Made by a program: the position numbers and the translations under genes. From Pollenia angustigena (lineage: Eukaryota > Arthropoda > Insecta > Diptera > Polleniidae), in the NCBI GenBank assembly GCA_930367215.1, contig OV884059.1, forward strand, positions 225,307,803 to 225,371,802: a stretch of 64,000 nucleotides of DNA, written 5' to 3'. Each line of letters starts with the position of its first letter. The first letter of the stretch is position 1. Positions 44,758 through 53,852 of this stretch are shown in pieces. Under the pieces are notes generated by a model that searched no databases, was not told where the DNA came from, and saw nothing but the letters and a program-made list of their open reading frames with translations.

Positions 44758-45406
44758 CTTTCTTCATGAAAATAATTTAATGAAAATTAAATTTGATGAA
44801 CTTGAGCCTAATTATGAAAATTTGGGTTGAAAGACAAACATTATATTTTAATGTTCTATAATGTTTTTTTCGTGTGTGTATTTTGTTTTTGTAAAAAATG
44901 TTTGGTTTTTTTACCAGCCATAAGGGACGAACATTAATTAGCCGAACCGAACACATTGAAGTTCGTGGATTTTCAAAAAAACCCGAACGGAATTAATTGT
45001 TCACATCTTTTGTTGAGTTTGATAAAAACAGTAATATTTTTGTGTTCGAAAGATGACTAACAGGGAAAGGTTATTTTTTTAATGATTTTCTACACAAACA
45101 CTATTAGCGTTTGTATTTTCCACAAATCTACCAAACCGAACATTAAGAAACGATATTTAGTGTTTATTTTCGAACACTGCTATGAATACTCAACACGGTT
45201 TTTGCTAACTTAACATTGAGATTAATTACAATTAGGGCTATAGCTACAATGTGTTTACCTTTCCTACAGTTTGTAAGAAATCGCTAAAAACGTATGGGAA
45301 TAAATCAAATTCTAAGCTTTTATTTCTTATTAGTCTTTTATTATTAATTTATTTTTTAATAAAAAAAATTGTTCGATTAATCGACATAATTTAATCGATT
45401 TATTCG

Positions 45407-46075
45407 TTATTCGAAAATCGCCTTTTTAAAATTATTCGAACAAGAGTTTGTTTTTGTCTGATCGATTAATCGAATTATTCTTAACCGGTTGACAACTCTA
45501 GTTTTTACATCAGTGACTTGTGTTTTTACATCAGTGACTTGTGTTTTTACATCAGACAATTCTATTTCCATATCGTCTACTCTTTCGTTTATAACAGTAG
45601 AAATCTCTTGAAGCTTCTCAAGTTTTTCATTAGTAGCCTGAAGTTTCTCGTTTGTCACTTTAGAATTTTCTTGAATTTCGGCTAAGATGGTGCTTGAATT
45701 TTCTTTTACCATCCTCTCAATGTTTTTAGAATTTTCTTCCATTTTTCTAGAATTTTCTTCCATTTTTCTAGAGGTTACAGCCGAATTTTCTTTTACCATT
45801 TCCTCCATTTTTCTAGAAGTTTCTGCCGACATTTTTTCCATTTTCTCCATCATAGCAGCAAACATTGTACCAAGATCCATGTTGCTTGTTACTGCACGGG
45901 TAGCAACTTCTATTTCTTCTTTTTCTTCAAATTCATAAGTTGCGATGTCAATATTGCGTCGCTTAAATTCATCGATTAATCTTTTCTGCAACTCAGCTTT
46001 ATTTCCTGCAGTAGGCAGATCCAACTTGCCCAACTCTTTCTTGAGCTGTTCAACTTTTAGCTCCTCGAATTTCAT
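45407..46075 (-). CDS. Gag N-terminus of the gypsy element (SAP domain, coiled coil)
   Basis: The real part is 46075 down to 45501; the last 31 codons run into the hAT. It starts with a SAP-type segment (LKVEQLKKELGKLDLPTAG, about 6-25, then LQKRLIDEF), followed by a Met/Glu/Lys-rich coiled coil with repeats of SRKMEE and KENS, then a 7-residue repeat VKTQVTD encoded by 21-bp repeats. SAP heads are known in some Ty3/gypsy Gag proteins. The ATG at 46075 follows the primer site by about 110 bp. Confidence 0.85.
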   Translation of the reverse strand: MKFEELKVEQLKKELGKLDLPTAGNKAELQKRLIDEFKRRNIDIATYEFEEKEEIEVATRAVTSNMDLGTMFAAMMEKMEKMSAETSRKMEEMVKENSAVTSRKMEENSRKMEENSKNIERMVKENSSTILAEIQENSKVTNEKLQATNEKLEKLQEISTVINERVDDMEIELSDVKTQVTDVKTQVTDVKTRVVNRLRIIRLIDQTKTNSCSNNFKKAIFE

Positions 46076-46186
46076 TGTTGTTTGTATAGTTTTTTTTTTT
46101 ATTTTTTATCCTTTGTTTTTATTTGTTTATTTATTTTATTTTTATTATTTTTTTTTTTTTATTGCAATTTCACTTCTGACACCAAT

Positions 46187-46627
46187 TGTTACGTTTTTCC
46201 TTTAATAAACGCGTTCGGTTTACTCCCTTTATAATAAACCGTTGAGTTCTTTTAATTGCAAATAAAAATAAATACACACACTTATTCAACTTTACAAACT
46301 TTATTGAAATTAATTATTTTGTTCACAATTGTTAGTTACGAACAGAACCGTTTTTCAAAACAGACTAAACTAATTTTACATGAGTCACCCCTTTTTATAT
46401 TTCATAATTATTTCTAGATTTTTCCTGAACCTTCCAGTAAAAACTATTTATTATGTTCTATAACCATTTCTAGAAATTACTGGGAAATTTATATAGGAAT
46501 TATTTTTAAAATAACAGTTGTGTTGAAAATTATACATGACAATTTTAAGTAACATAAAACTATAACTTACAAGATAACTTATAACTATAACTATAAATAA
46601 TTCTTAGATAAATTAACTTTCGTAACA
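46187..46627 (-). repeat. 5' LTR of the gypsy element
   Basis: 441 bp, TGTTACG to CGTAACA on the plus strand; it differs from the other LTR by a few substitutions and one base of length. Confidence 0.9.
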
Positions 46628-46811
46628 ATATGATTCCTTCTTAGCATATTATGATTAACAGAATAATAATATGATAAACGGAAAAATATTATGATGTAAT
46701 ATTACGAATATATTTAGCCATAATATGATTAAACAATAACCTTAATATGATGACTACAATCATGATCTTAGAATATGTTTAACACAACCATGTTTTTTCT
46801 TTGCATGTATG

Positions 46812-49472
46812 CATGAAAAATAAATTTACCATTATTTTTACAAAAAATGTACTTTAAATATAGGCATTTCCATGAGATTGTCAATGTTACATCAACAATG
46901 AATGTGCTTCATGATAGATCGACTAGCGGTTTATTTTTAAATTTGTTTTGGATGTTATTATAATGTCATGTACGTGGTGCAAAAAATCATTTGTGTTGGG
47001 GTGTAAATGGGGCTGGTTACCTGTAGCTTGGGTACGTTGTCCGGAATTACAAAGTGGCCGGGAATCTCACTGAAGTAGTTTGTTGAGACAGGTCAGTTAG
47101 CGGCTGGCGCGCACACACTTTAATGATTAACAAAAACCAACCCTTATTTTTCTGGTGGCTCAATGGCACTATTACTGTGGCCCTGCTGTTTCCAAATGAA
47201 ACTCACTTTCTTTCGTTTTAATAAGTTTAGGTTTCACTTTTATTTTTCTATTATTTCAATTAAATTTTTTTTTTACACTTTTAATTTTTCACAATTTTAA
47301 CTTTGGGCCGGCGTCTGGCTGGTTGAAGGTTTTGAAAAAGCAATTATAAAAAGCGAATTGATTCTACAGGTGGCATTAAAGCACAACTGAGCCACATATC
47401 ACATGATGGGCTGCCAGATGGCACCATTCAATCCCGTTCCACACGAAGGAACGACAGTCGCTGCCCACACGGGCAAAGAAAACAATGGTTTACACCAGCC
47501 AGACGTCAACAATTTGTCTACGTCATTCCTATTGGATCCGTCGCAAGCGTATCGTCTTAATTCAATGAGATTAATACTTAGAAAGTTCTTACTTATTTTA
47601 TTGCAATCTAAATCATCTTACAAAAATTTATTGGTATCAGTCCATATTTGTCTGGAACTCCTATAAAAATACTACTCCTGAAAATAGCTTTTAATATCAA
47701 AATTGCCTTATAAATGTTGGTGTTGACATACAAATTCGTCAAAATAACATTACCGATAGGTACTTTGTCATGACAAAGAGTTGTGCTGGTGGCTCAAATG
47801 TTTTTAACGATAGGTACTAGGTCATGACAAAATGTTGTGCTGGTTGGTCAAAAGTTAACGATAGGTCAAATATCCCTAAATCAGTTAGAGGCAAATAAGT
47901 CTCATATACATAGATGAAAATATCTTAAAAACATTTGGCACAAATAACTTTTATATGATTCTTAAGTTTTTGTATACATATACATATGCATTTCCAAAAC
48001 CTTTTTTTTTCATATTTTATAAATACTATAAGAGACAAATCTTTGTTTTTAAATTACGGATTATAAAGAAAAATATTTGGCATAGTGTTATTTAAAAAAA
48101 AAAAATATCACCTCGCACAGTTCGCAGATTTTCGCATATTTTTACCTTCACCCCAAAATCACTTCCGTTTTATGTCACGTACAAAATGCACTTATTTTGC
48201 TGGATATATTGGACATTAAGGTTCCGAGTATGATATTTTTTCATATATAGTATCCTCTAAATGAAAAATAATGATCAAATTATTTTCCAGTTACTACTAC
48301 TATTTTTGCAAAATCTCTAACTCTCTGAATGCGTAAAAATGTCTTTCTAATTTTTACGTTATTTTCTTTTTTAAGTCCTTTATCCGTCGCTCTTCCTATC
48401 AACTGTTGTTCAAAACATTCTACAACTCATATCAAACGTTTGCTTCCATAAGAACGCCAGCTATTCCTTCGAGGAAGAGTGTTAAACAAAATAACACGAG
48501 TAAACAACGTATTCTATCGAGTACGATGTCTTTAAGATGTTTGTTTAGACAGTCAGTCGGTTCTCTCGGGTTGTGTTGGAATATTGCTGTTTAAATCTCT
48601 TTAAATGCTTGTCCGCCTGTCTATCTGTCTGTCTGTCTTAATGTTTGTTTCGCTTGTATAACGGATGAAAAGTTTATGTTGCCATCATACAATAACATTT
48701 TCTATGCTCAAAGAAAAGATGCGCCAAGATGAATTGAATAAATTCGGCGTAAACAAAAACTAAAGATGAAAGATGTCTGAAGCAGCAGCTGCTTCATAGA
48801 CCTTATCAGAAATTACAAGCAAAAAAATGTTATCACATAAAACAAAAGGCCCAAAAATAATAGAATCTTAAGATTTATGTAACACTTAGCTGATAATTAA
48901 TTTTGTGTCATAGGAAAAATAATAAAATTTTTATGAAATTTTTTAATTAAACATTAGTATTAGCAAATTTCGTATTAGATATTTTTTATTCCTTTAGGCT
49001 TAAATACCTTAAAGATGGAAAAACAAACTACGTTTCTTCATACTAAGACAGCTTTTGTATCTCTCTACTAGCGAATGTCAACAGCTGTTGTTTAATTATC
49101 AGCATTAAACACTTTACAACGTCACCCCCTTATTCAGTTTAACTATCCAATAAAGCCATTCACTACATGCAACGACAATAAACTGTCCACCCTTCAAAAC
49201 AAGTTGCAATATCTGGCGCTTGTGGCATAAACAATCCAAAACAAGACGAGAGTAAATAATAAAATAAAAAGAAAAAAAAAGGAAAAAATAATTCTTGGAG
49301 CCACTATAAAGTGCGTTAAAGTTCAGTGGCCTTTTTTCCCGGAAGGTAAATTCTTAAAAAGTAAAAAAAAACAACTAGAACAAAAAAAAATTTTAGTTGT
49401 TTTTGTTGTCTATCGACAAATAGCAATAACAATTGCAAAATGGAAAACAGATATAAAATACGATAAATTTTC
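46812..49472. other. Longest stretch without an assigned element; no gene recognised
   Basis: The 17-bp-type sequence continues briefly (near 46840). A GC-richer patch at 46980-47560 includes an 87-codon frame at 47403-47666 with no recognisable domain. GTCTGTCTGTCT occurs near 48630. An exon or promoter cannot be excluded for 46980-47560, but I see no splice signals that make a model. Confidence 0.4.
47747..47880. repeat. Short minisatellite, ~55-60-bp unit
   Basis: ACGATAGGTACT...GTCATGACAAA...TTGTGCTGGTTGGTCAAA occurs twice, with a third start ACGATAGGTC at about 47867. Confidence 0.7.
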
Positions 49473-49474
49473 TA

Positions 49475-49646
49475 CACGGAGAAAATAATTTGATTATGCC
49501 TACTAAATATGTTGTTATTAAAAAAAATTAATTGTAGTGATTAAAGTTTTTAATTGCAAAAGTTAATTTTAAAACAAATCTTAAAGCTCCGAAAAAGTGG
49601 GCTATGAAGATATTAATTATTGGTGCCAACAAAATTTTCCTCAGTG
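49475..49646. mobile_element. 172-bp MITE with TA duplication
   Basis: TA flanks it (49473-49474 and 49647-49648); tips CACGGAGAAAAT and, complemented, CACTGAGGAAAAT. A Tc1/mariner-like MITE is the simplest reading. Confidence 0.65.
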
Positions 49647-49989
49647 TAAATGAATATTCATTGCACCATTTTCATTTATACATAAACATACATACATTAA
49701 CATTTGTTCTGCAAGACTGGTAAGTCAGTGACGAAGTAACGAAGAATTACAAACGTTTTACATGTAAAAAATGTCATTGATTTTACAGTATGAGAGTTCT
49801 ATGGATTATGCAGGTATTTAAAAATTGATGATATCACAACTGGCAGTTCAATTGAAAATAAAATTCATATTTAAGTGGAGAAAATTCACTGTAGAGAAGA
49901 AAATGTACTCTTTTAAAAAAGGGTTTTGTAAAAAAAGAGATTTTTTTTTAATTATTTTTGTACAAAGATTTTTTTGAAAAGGACTTTTT

Positions 49990-50340
49990 GAAATTTATTT
50001 ACATCCATTTTTAAAAAATGGTATAAGGTAGTTAAAGGGTACTTTTTTCAAAAAGGTACTTTTTCAAAGTGGTACTTTTTTCAAAATGGTAATTTTTTTT
50101 AAAATGGTAATTTTTTCAAAGTGGAACTTTTTTCAAAATGGTACTTTTTTCAAAGTGGTACTTTTTTCAAAATGGTAATTTTTTTTAAAATGGTAATTTT
50201 TTTTAAAATGGTAATTTTTTCAAAGTGGAACTTTTTTCAAAATGGTACTTTTTTTAAAATTTTAATTTTTTTTAAAATGATAAATTTTCAAAATGCAAAA
50301 AGTTACTTTTTCCAAAATGGTATTTTATTTGAAAAGGTTC
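49990..50340. repeat. 17-bp minisatellite, complement orientation, left part
   Basis: Units like GGTACTTTTTTCAAAAT repeat about twenty times. The tract continues at 58447 beyond the BEL element, so that element inserted into it. The 91-codon frame at 50121 is a by-product. Confidence 0.85.
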
Positions 50341-50788
50341 TGTTAGCGCCACTACCAAAAACCCTAAGTTCAGATGATCCGTCTGGTAGCACTTAATTTT
50401 AAACATAGACTTTTTCATATTTTTCTGATTGTGAATATTTAATTTTTAACGAAACTAAAAAGATAGTACTAAAAAAGCCATATTTGGGAGCCAAATTGAT
50501 CTGCCATTTTATTAATTAGTAAGTTCCAGAGCTTAAAGTTGTCAGTGGCCAGATAACATATTGAATTTAAAATTTTGTTACATTTTCTTAGTGGTTTCCA
50601 AACCAAAAAGTATGTATAAACATTAATATAATTTGTAATTATTCACTTCCTAATTAATGTTATTTATTTAGGAATTTTAATAGAAATACATTGGTTGAAT
50701 AAATTAAATTTTTATGAAACTCATGTGTTTTATTCAAAGTCCCCTTGGAAGTCACTAAAAGTTACCCTAGGCTGGCGTGCCTCCAACA
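50341..50788 (+). repeat. 5' LTR of the BEL element
   Basis: 448 bp, repeated at 57999-58446; one substitution noticed (CACTAAAAG versus CACTTAAAG near the end). I see no obvious primer site directly behind it. Confidence 0.93.
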
Positions 50789-50866
50789 TTTTTAAAATTC
50801 TTTTTGTTTAATAAGTTTCTGGACCACATCTGCTATAAACACTTGCCAATCTCGCAGTAAGTAAAA

Positions 50867-51217
50867 ATGTCTTTACCACATTATGACAGTCAAGCGCTAA
50901 ATGAACAGGCCAATCACGACTGTTCGTTTTGCCACAAACCCCCTGACAAAAATATGACAACCTGCGTTGATTGCCAGAAAATATTTCACAATGATTGCGT
51001 TAATGTCACCGAAGATGACATAACCTTCAAATGTACTAAATGTTCTGCTGCAAGGTCAAATTCACCTACACCTAGTGTTTCAAGTAGATGCTCAAATCGT
51101 TCTCATGCTTCACAATCTCGAAAAATAGAATTAAAACTTCAAAGGTTAGAAGAAGAACGCAAACTTAACAAAGAGTACACGCAAAGAAAAAACATGGTTG
51201 TGGTAAACATATTCTAA
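50867..51217 (+). CDS. BEL Gag, N-terminal part (PHD-like zinc finger)
   Basis: The element part runs from ATG 50867 to 51177; the rest belongs to the TA-type insertion. It has a Cys/His cluster CSFCHKPPDKNMTTCVDC...HNDC...CTKC (about 24-62) like the PHD-type finger of many insect BEL Gag proteins, then Ser-rich and coiled-coil segments (LKLQRLEEERKLNKEY). Discounting the insertion and one TA (1318 bp) puts it in frame with 52491-53852. Confidence 0.85.
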   Translation: MSLPHYDSQALNEQANHDCSFCHKPPDKNMTTCVDCQKIFHNDCVNVTEDDITFKCTKCSAARSNSPTPSVSSRCSNRSHASQSRKIELKLQRLEEERKLNKEYTQRKNMVVVNIF

Positions 51218-52493
51218 GAGCAACATATTATGATAAGAATTATGATTGTAGCCACCATATTAAGATTATTATTTAATCATATTATGACTAAATATACTCG
51301 TACTATTACATCATAATATTTTTCCCTTAATCATATTATTATTCTGTTAATCATACTAAGTTAAGAAGTAATCAAATTATTGTCATGTTAATCATAATAA
51401 GCTAAGAAATTAATCATATTATTGTCATGTTAATCATAATAAGCTAAGAAGTAATCATATTATCATCATGTTAATCATAATAAATTTAGAAGCAATCATA
51501 TTATGATACAGCACCTTTCATAGCTGTCATAAAAACACAAAATAAATTTAAATATTTTGGAATCGATTTTTTATTTTGTGTCTTTTAACAATTTTTCTTA
51601 ATAATAATCAAATAGCGGAGTTCAATATAAGGCTTGCAAAAGAGAAAATTAAAAATCTGTGGTTTTCATGGGCAACCGCGTGTGTCCATTTTTCCGATTT
51701 TGAGATGTTGATGCCATATCGCCTAATTTTAAAAGCTCTTTACATTTTTTTTAAAAAGATGGATCAATTCCGGTTTTTTAACGTAATCACAAAGTTTAAA
51801 AAATGCAATACCTAGCCCGTAGTTTGATCTCGAATGGTTTTTCTGCTTTCCTGAACAATTTGTTTTAAGACATACGCGATTGCCCATGAAAACCACAGAA
51901 ATATCGTAGCACTTTTATAAAATATAACGAAATCTCTGTGTGTTTTGTTGTTGGATTTTACAAAAAAAACTATGATATTTTGCATTTGCACTATTACATC
52001 ACTAATATTTGAATGAACTCCGCTAATATTTTAATTTTTTAATTTCTTTAAACTTATTTTTTTTTATGGAATTTTATCTTTTAATTGTTTAACCGCTCAC
52101 AAATAAAAAAACGACACAACTTCTTCAAAATTATTTTACAAATGGCGCTAACATAATATGATTAGAGTAAAAATAGTTTGATTGCATCTTTAACATAATA
52201 TGATAAATGTATAGAAAGTTATCATGTTATGGCTATTAAATATTATGATATAGTTGTGAGAAATATAATATGTTTAGAAAGTTATCATAATAAAGTTGTT
52301 AGAAGAATAATTATTTTTCGGTCAACAATACTCAAATTCATAATTGCGATAAACATTGATATGTTTACAGTAACTATAATATTGTTGATATTAAATAAAA
52401 ATAACAATTATTTGTGTACGACAACAATATATTGTTACATTAAACATAGTGTTGTTGCCGTAACCATGCCCAACCATATTTTTTCTCTGCGTG
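51178..52493 (+). mobile_element. TA-type TIR element, copy 3, inside BEL gag
   Basis: TA on both sides (51176-51177 and 52494-52495), tips CACGCAAAGAAAAAACATGG and, complemented, CACGCAGAGAAAAAATATGG; 1316 bp. It resembles copy 1 (33504-34779) along its length, including the 41-bp repeats with TTAATCATAATAAG. Continuity of the gag frame after discounting it proves the 2-bp duplication. No transposase. Confidence 0.92.
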
Positions 52494-53852
52494 TATCTAA
52501 ACAAAAAATATGAACTTCTTGAGGAAGCTGAGGATCTCACTGATATTTCAGAAGATAATAATCAGTCTGTTCATGAATGGTTGGCTTCATCTGAGCCCCA
52601 CCATCAATACACCGAACAATATACTGTTTCGAATGTCAAAGACACTAAAGTTTCACAAACACCCCAGTTGCCTAACAAAACTTTCAATCAAAATGCATCT
52701 TGTATGCCAAATAATAGTCAATCAGCATTTGTTTGCAGTGGCTTAAATACGATGCCACCAAACACCTTTGGATTAGTTCCACCGATAGTAACATCGACTG
52801 CCATAAATTCGTCCTCAACCATGACCGCAGTGCCAAATTGTACTACGGCCATTCCCACCTATAGTGGTTATCAACAACGAATGCAGTCTACATTACCTTC
52901 AGTGAATACTTACCCCACCAGCAGCGTATTTGCCCCTTATCATACAAATAACAACACGCAAAATTTATTTTATTCTGTTCCGCAAACAATTAATCAACCC
53001 ACAGCAGCAAAAATAAATTTTTCACAACACGAACAGGCAAACGCGGCCCGTTGCCCGCCACCACACTTCGCACCGCCACAAAGAGTTCTGCAGAACCACC
53101 TTAGTTCTCGTCAATCTTTGCCAAAAGAACTGCCCACATTTTCTGGCGATCCAGAAGATTGGCCAACATTCATTTCCACATACGAGTGGTCCACCACAGC
53201 CTGCGCATTTACCGATGCCGAAAACCTTATTCGCCTTCAAAAGGCCTTAAAGGGAGATGCATTTCACAGCGTCCAGCAATTGTTGATCCATCCTTCAAAT
53301 GTAAGCGGTGTCCTACAAGTACTTCGCATGCTGTATGGTCAACCTGAAAAGATAATAAATTCCATAAAAAAGAGAATTAATTCTTCCCCAAAAGTAGAAG
53401 AAAATAATCTTAAAACACTTACCTCCTTATCGATTGAAGTCCACAGTTTGATATCCACAATTACCGCCACTAATATGCTTGATGAAATAAATAATTCATC
53501 ACTTCTTTTTGATATATTGCAAAAGCTGCCACCCTCATACCAAATGCAATGGGCAAATCAAAAAATTCAGCTGATGATTCAAAATAAAAAACCAAATTTG
53601 TTTGAATTCGACAAGTGGTTTTTTAACATTGGTATGACAGCTAGCAGTATAACAGTTGATCAATATACGAACAAAGGGAACAAGGAAAAGGTAATAAATA
53701 AAGCAATTGCAACGACAACAAACAAAAATGCTTTTATTCATTCTCATAGTGAGCGCAAATGCATTGTATGTAACAGCAACAATAGTTGCAGCGCAGTCGC
53801 TAACTGCCCAACATACTATCTATGGATCGTATTGAGAAATGGAACACAGTAA
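52491..53852 (+). CDS. BEL Gag, C-terminal part (DUF1759-type capsid region)
   Basis: The element part starts at about 52496. After a low-complexity Thr/Ser/Asn/Gln-rich region it has LPKELPTFSGDPEDWPTFIS (about 212-231), YEWSTTACAFTDAENLIRLQ, and LRMLYGQPEKII, typical of the capsid-like DUF1759 region of BEL Gag. It ends with a Cys-rich start of a zinc knuckle (CIVCNSNNSC) and then leaves the pol frame at about 53820: the last residues YLWIVLRNGTQ are out of frame. Confidence 0.88.
   Translation: MYLNKKYELLEEAEDLTDISEDNNQSVHEWLASSEPHHQYTEQYTVSNVKDTKVSQTPQLPNKTFNQNASCMPNNSQSAFVCSGLNTMPPNTFGLVPPIVTSTAINSSSTMTAVPNCTTAIPTYSGYQQRMQSTLPSVNTYPTSSVFAPYHTNNNTQNLFYSVPQTINQPTAAKINFSQHEQANAARCPPPHFAPPQRVLQNHLSSRQSLPKELPTFSGDPEDWPTFISTYEWSTTACAFTDAENLIRLQKALKGDAFHSVQQLLIHPSNVSGVLQVLRMLYGQPEKIINSIKKRINSSPKVEENNLKTLTSLSIEVHSLISTITATNMLDEINNSSLLFDILQKLPPSYQMQWANQKIQLMIQNKKPNLFEFDKWFFNIGMTASSITVDQYTNKGNKEKVINKAIATTTNKNAFIHSHSERKCIVCNSNNSCSAVANCPTYYLWIVLRNGTQ

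Larger units (their letters stand above)
42209..44831. repeat. Inverted-arm element with 14-bp flanking direct repeats
   Basis: AGACAAACATTATA occurs at 42195-42208 and again at 44832-44845. The right arm (about 44757-44830) is the inverted copy of 42257-42328, sharing TTCATAATTAGGCTCAAG. The interior is a 551-bp tandem array. A 14-bp duplication would fit target-primed retroposition better than a DNA transposon, whereas the inverted arms suggest the opposite. Confidence 0.65.
42012..45179. mobile_element. hAT element (tip CAGTGTTCGAAAATAAACA)
   Basis: An exact 8-bp duplication CTATGAAT (42004-42011 and 45180-45187) and perfect inverted tips CAGTGTTCGAAAATAAACA. GAACATT/AACGTTCGG-type words cluster near both ends. 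Most of its length is the 551-bp array. No transposase. Confidence 0.88.
40758..45500. mobile_element. hAT element (tip TAGAGTTGTCAA), copy 2, inside gag
   Basis: An exact 8-bp duplication GTTTTTAC (40750-40757 and 45501-45508) and tips TAGAGTTGTCAA on both sides. It is inverted relative to 16402-18038 and shares the CGATTAATCGA/TTCGAATAA clusters. It is inserted in the repeated VKTQVTD codons of gag; discounting the element and one duplication (4751 bp) puts the two gag halves in the same frame. Nested insertions at 41260-41730 and 42012-45179 leave a core of about 1.1 kb. Confidence 0.92.
38025..46627 (-). mobile_element. Ty3/gypsy LTR retrotransposon, internally deleted and interrupted
   Basis: Minus-strand element with LTRs of 440 bp (38025-38464, 3' LTR) and 441 bp (46187-46627, 5' LTR), beginning TGTTACG and ending CGTAACA, differing at only a handful of positions. 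ATAT flanks it (38021-38024 and 46628-46631). A purine tract reading AGTGGAGGGCAG on the minus strand adjoins the 3' LTR, and TGGTGTCAGAAGTG on the minus strand is the likely primer site by the 5' LTR. Without the hAT insertion it is about 3.85 kb, too short for a full element. Confidence 0.93.
37162..46807 (-). mobile_element. TA-type TIR element, copy 2, split by a Ty3/gypsy element
   Basis: Tip CACGCAGAGAAAAAG at 37162 and the other end ...TTTTTTCTTTGCATG at 46807, with TA on both sides (37160-37161 and 46808-46809). Without the gypsy insertion (8603 bp plus a 4-bp duplication) it is 1039 bp. It runs opposite to the copies at 33504 and 51178. No transposase is visible, so it is probably a non-autonomous Tc1/mariner-like element. 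Confidence 0.85.

Noticed and set aside
42300..44760. Regularly spaced repeats resembling a CRISPR-like array
   Set aside because: The 551-bp units are contiguous and nearly identical with no unique spacers, in a eukaryotic transposon setting.
47403..47666. 87-codon frame as a gene
   Set aside because: No recognisable domain, and the second half is AT-driven; kept only as an observation.
50121..50396. 91-codon frame with repeated FFKMVI
   Set aside because: By-product of the complement minisatellite; it crosses the BEL LTR boundary.
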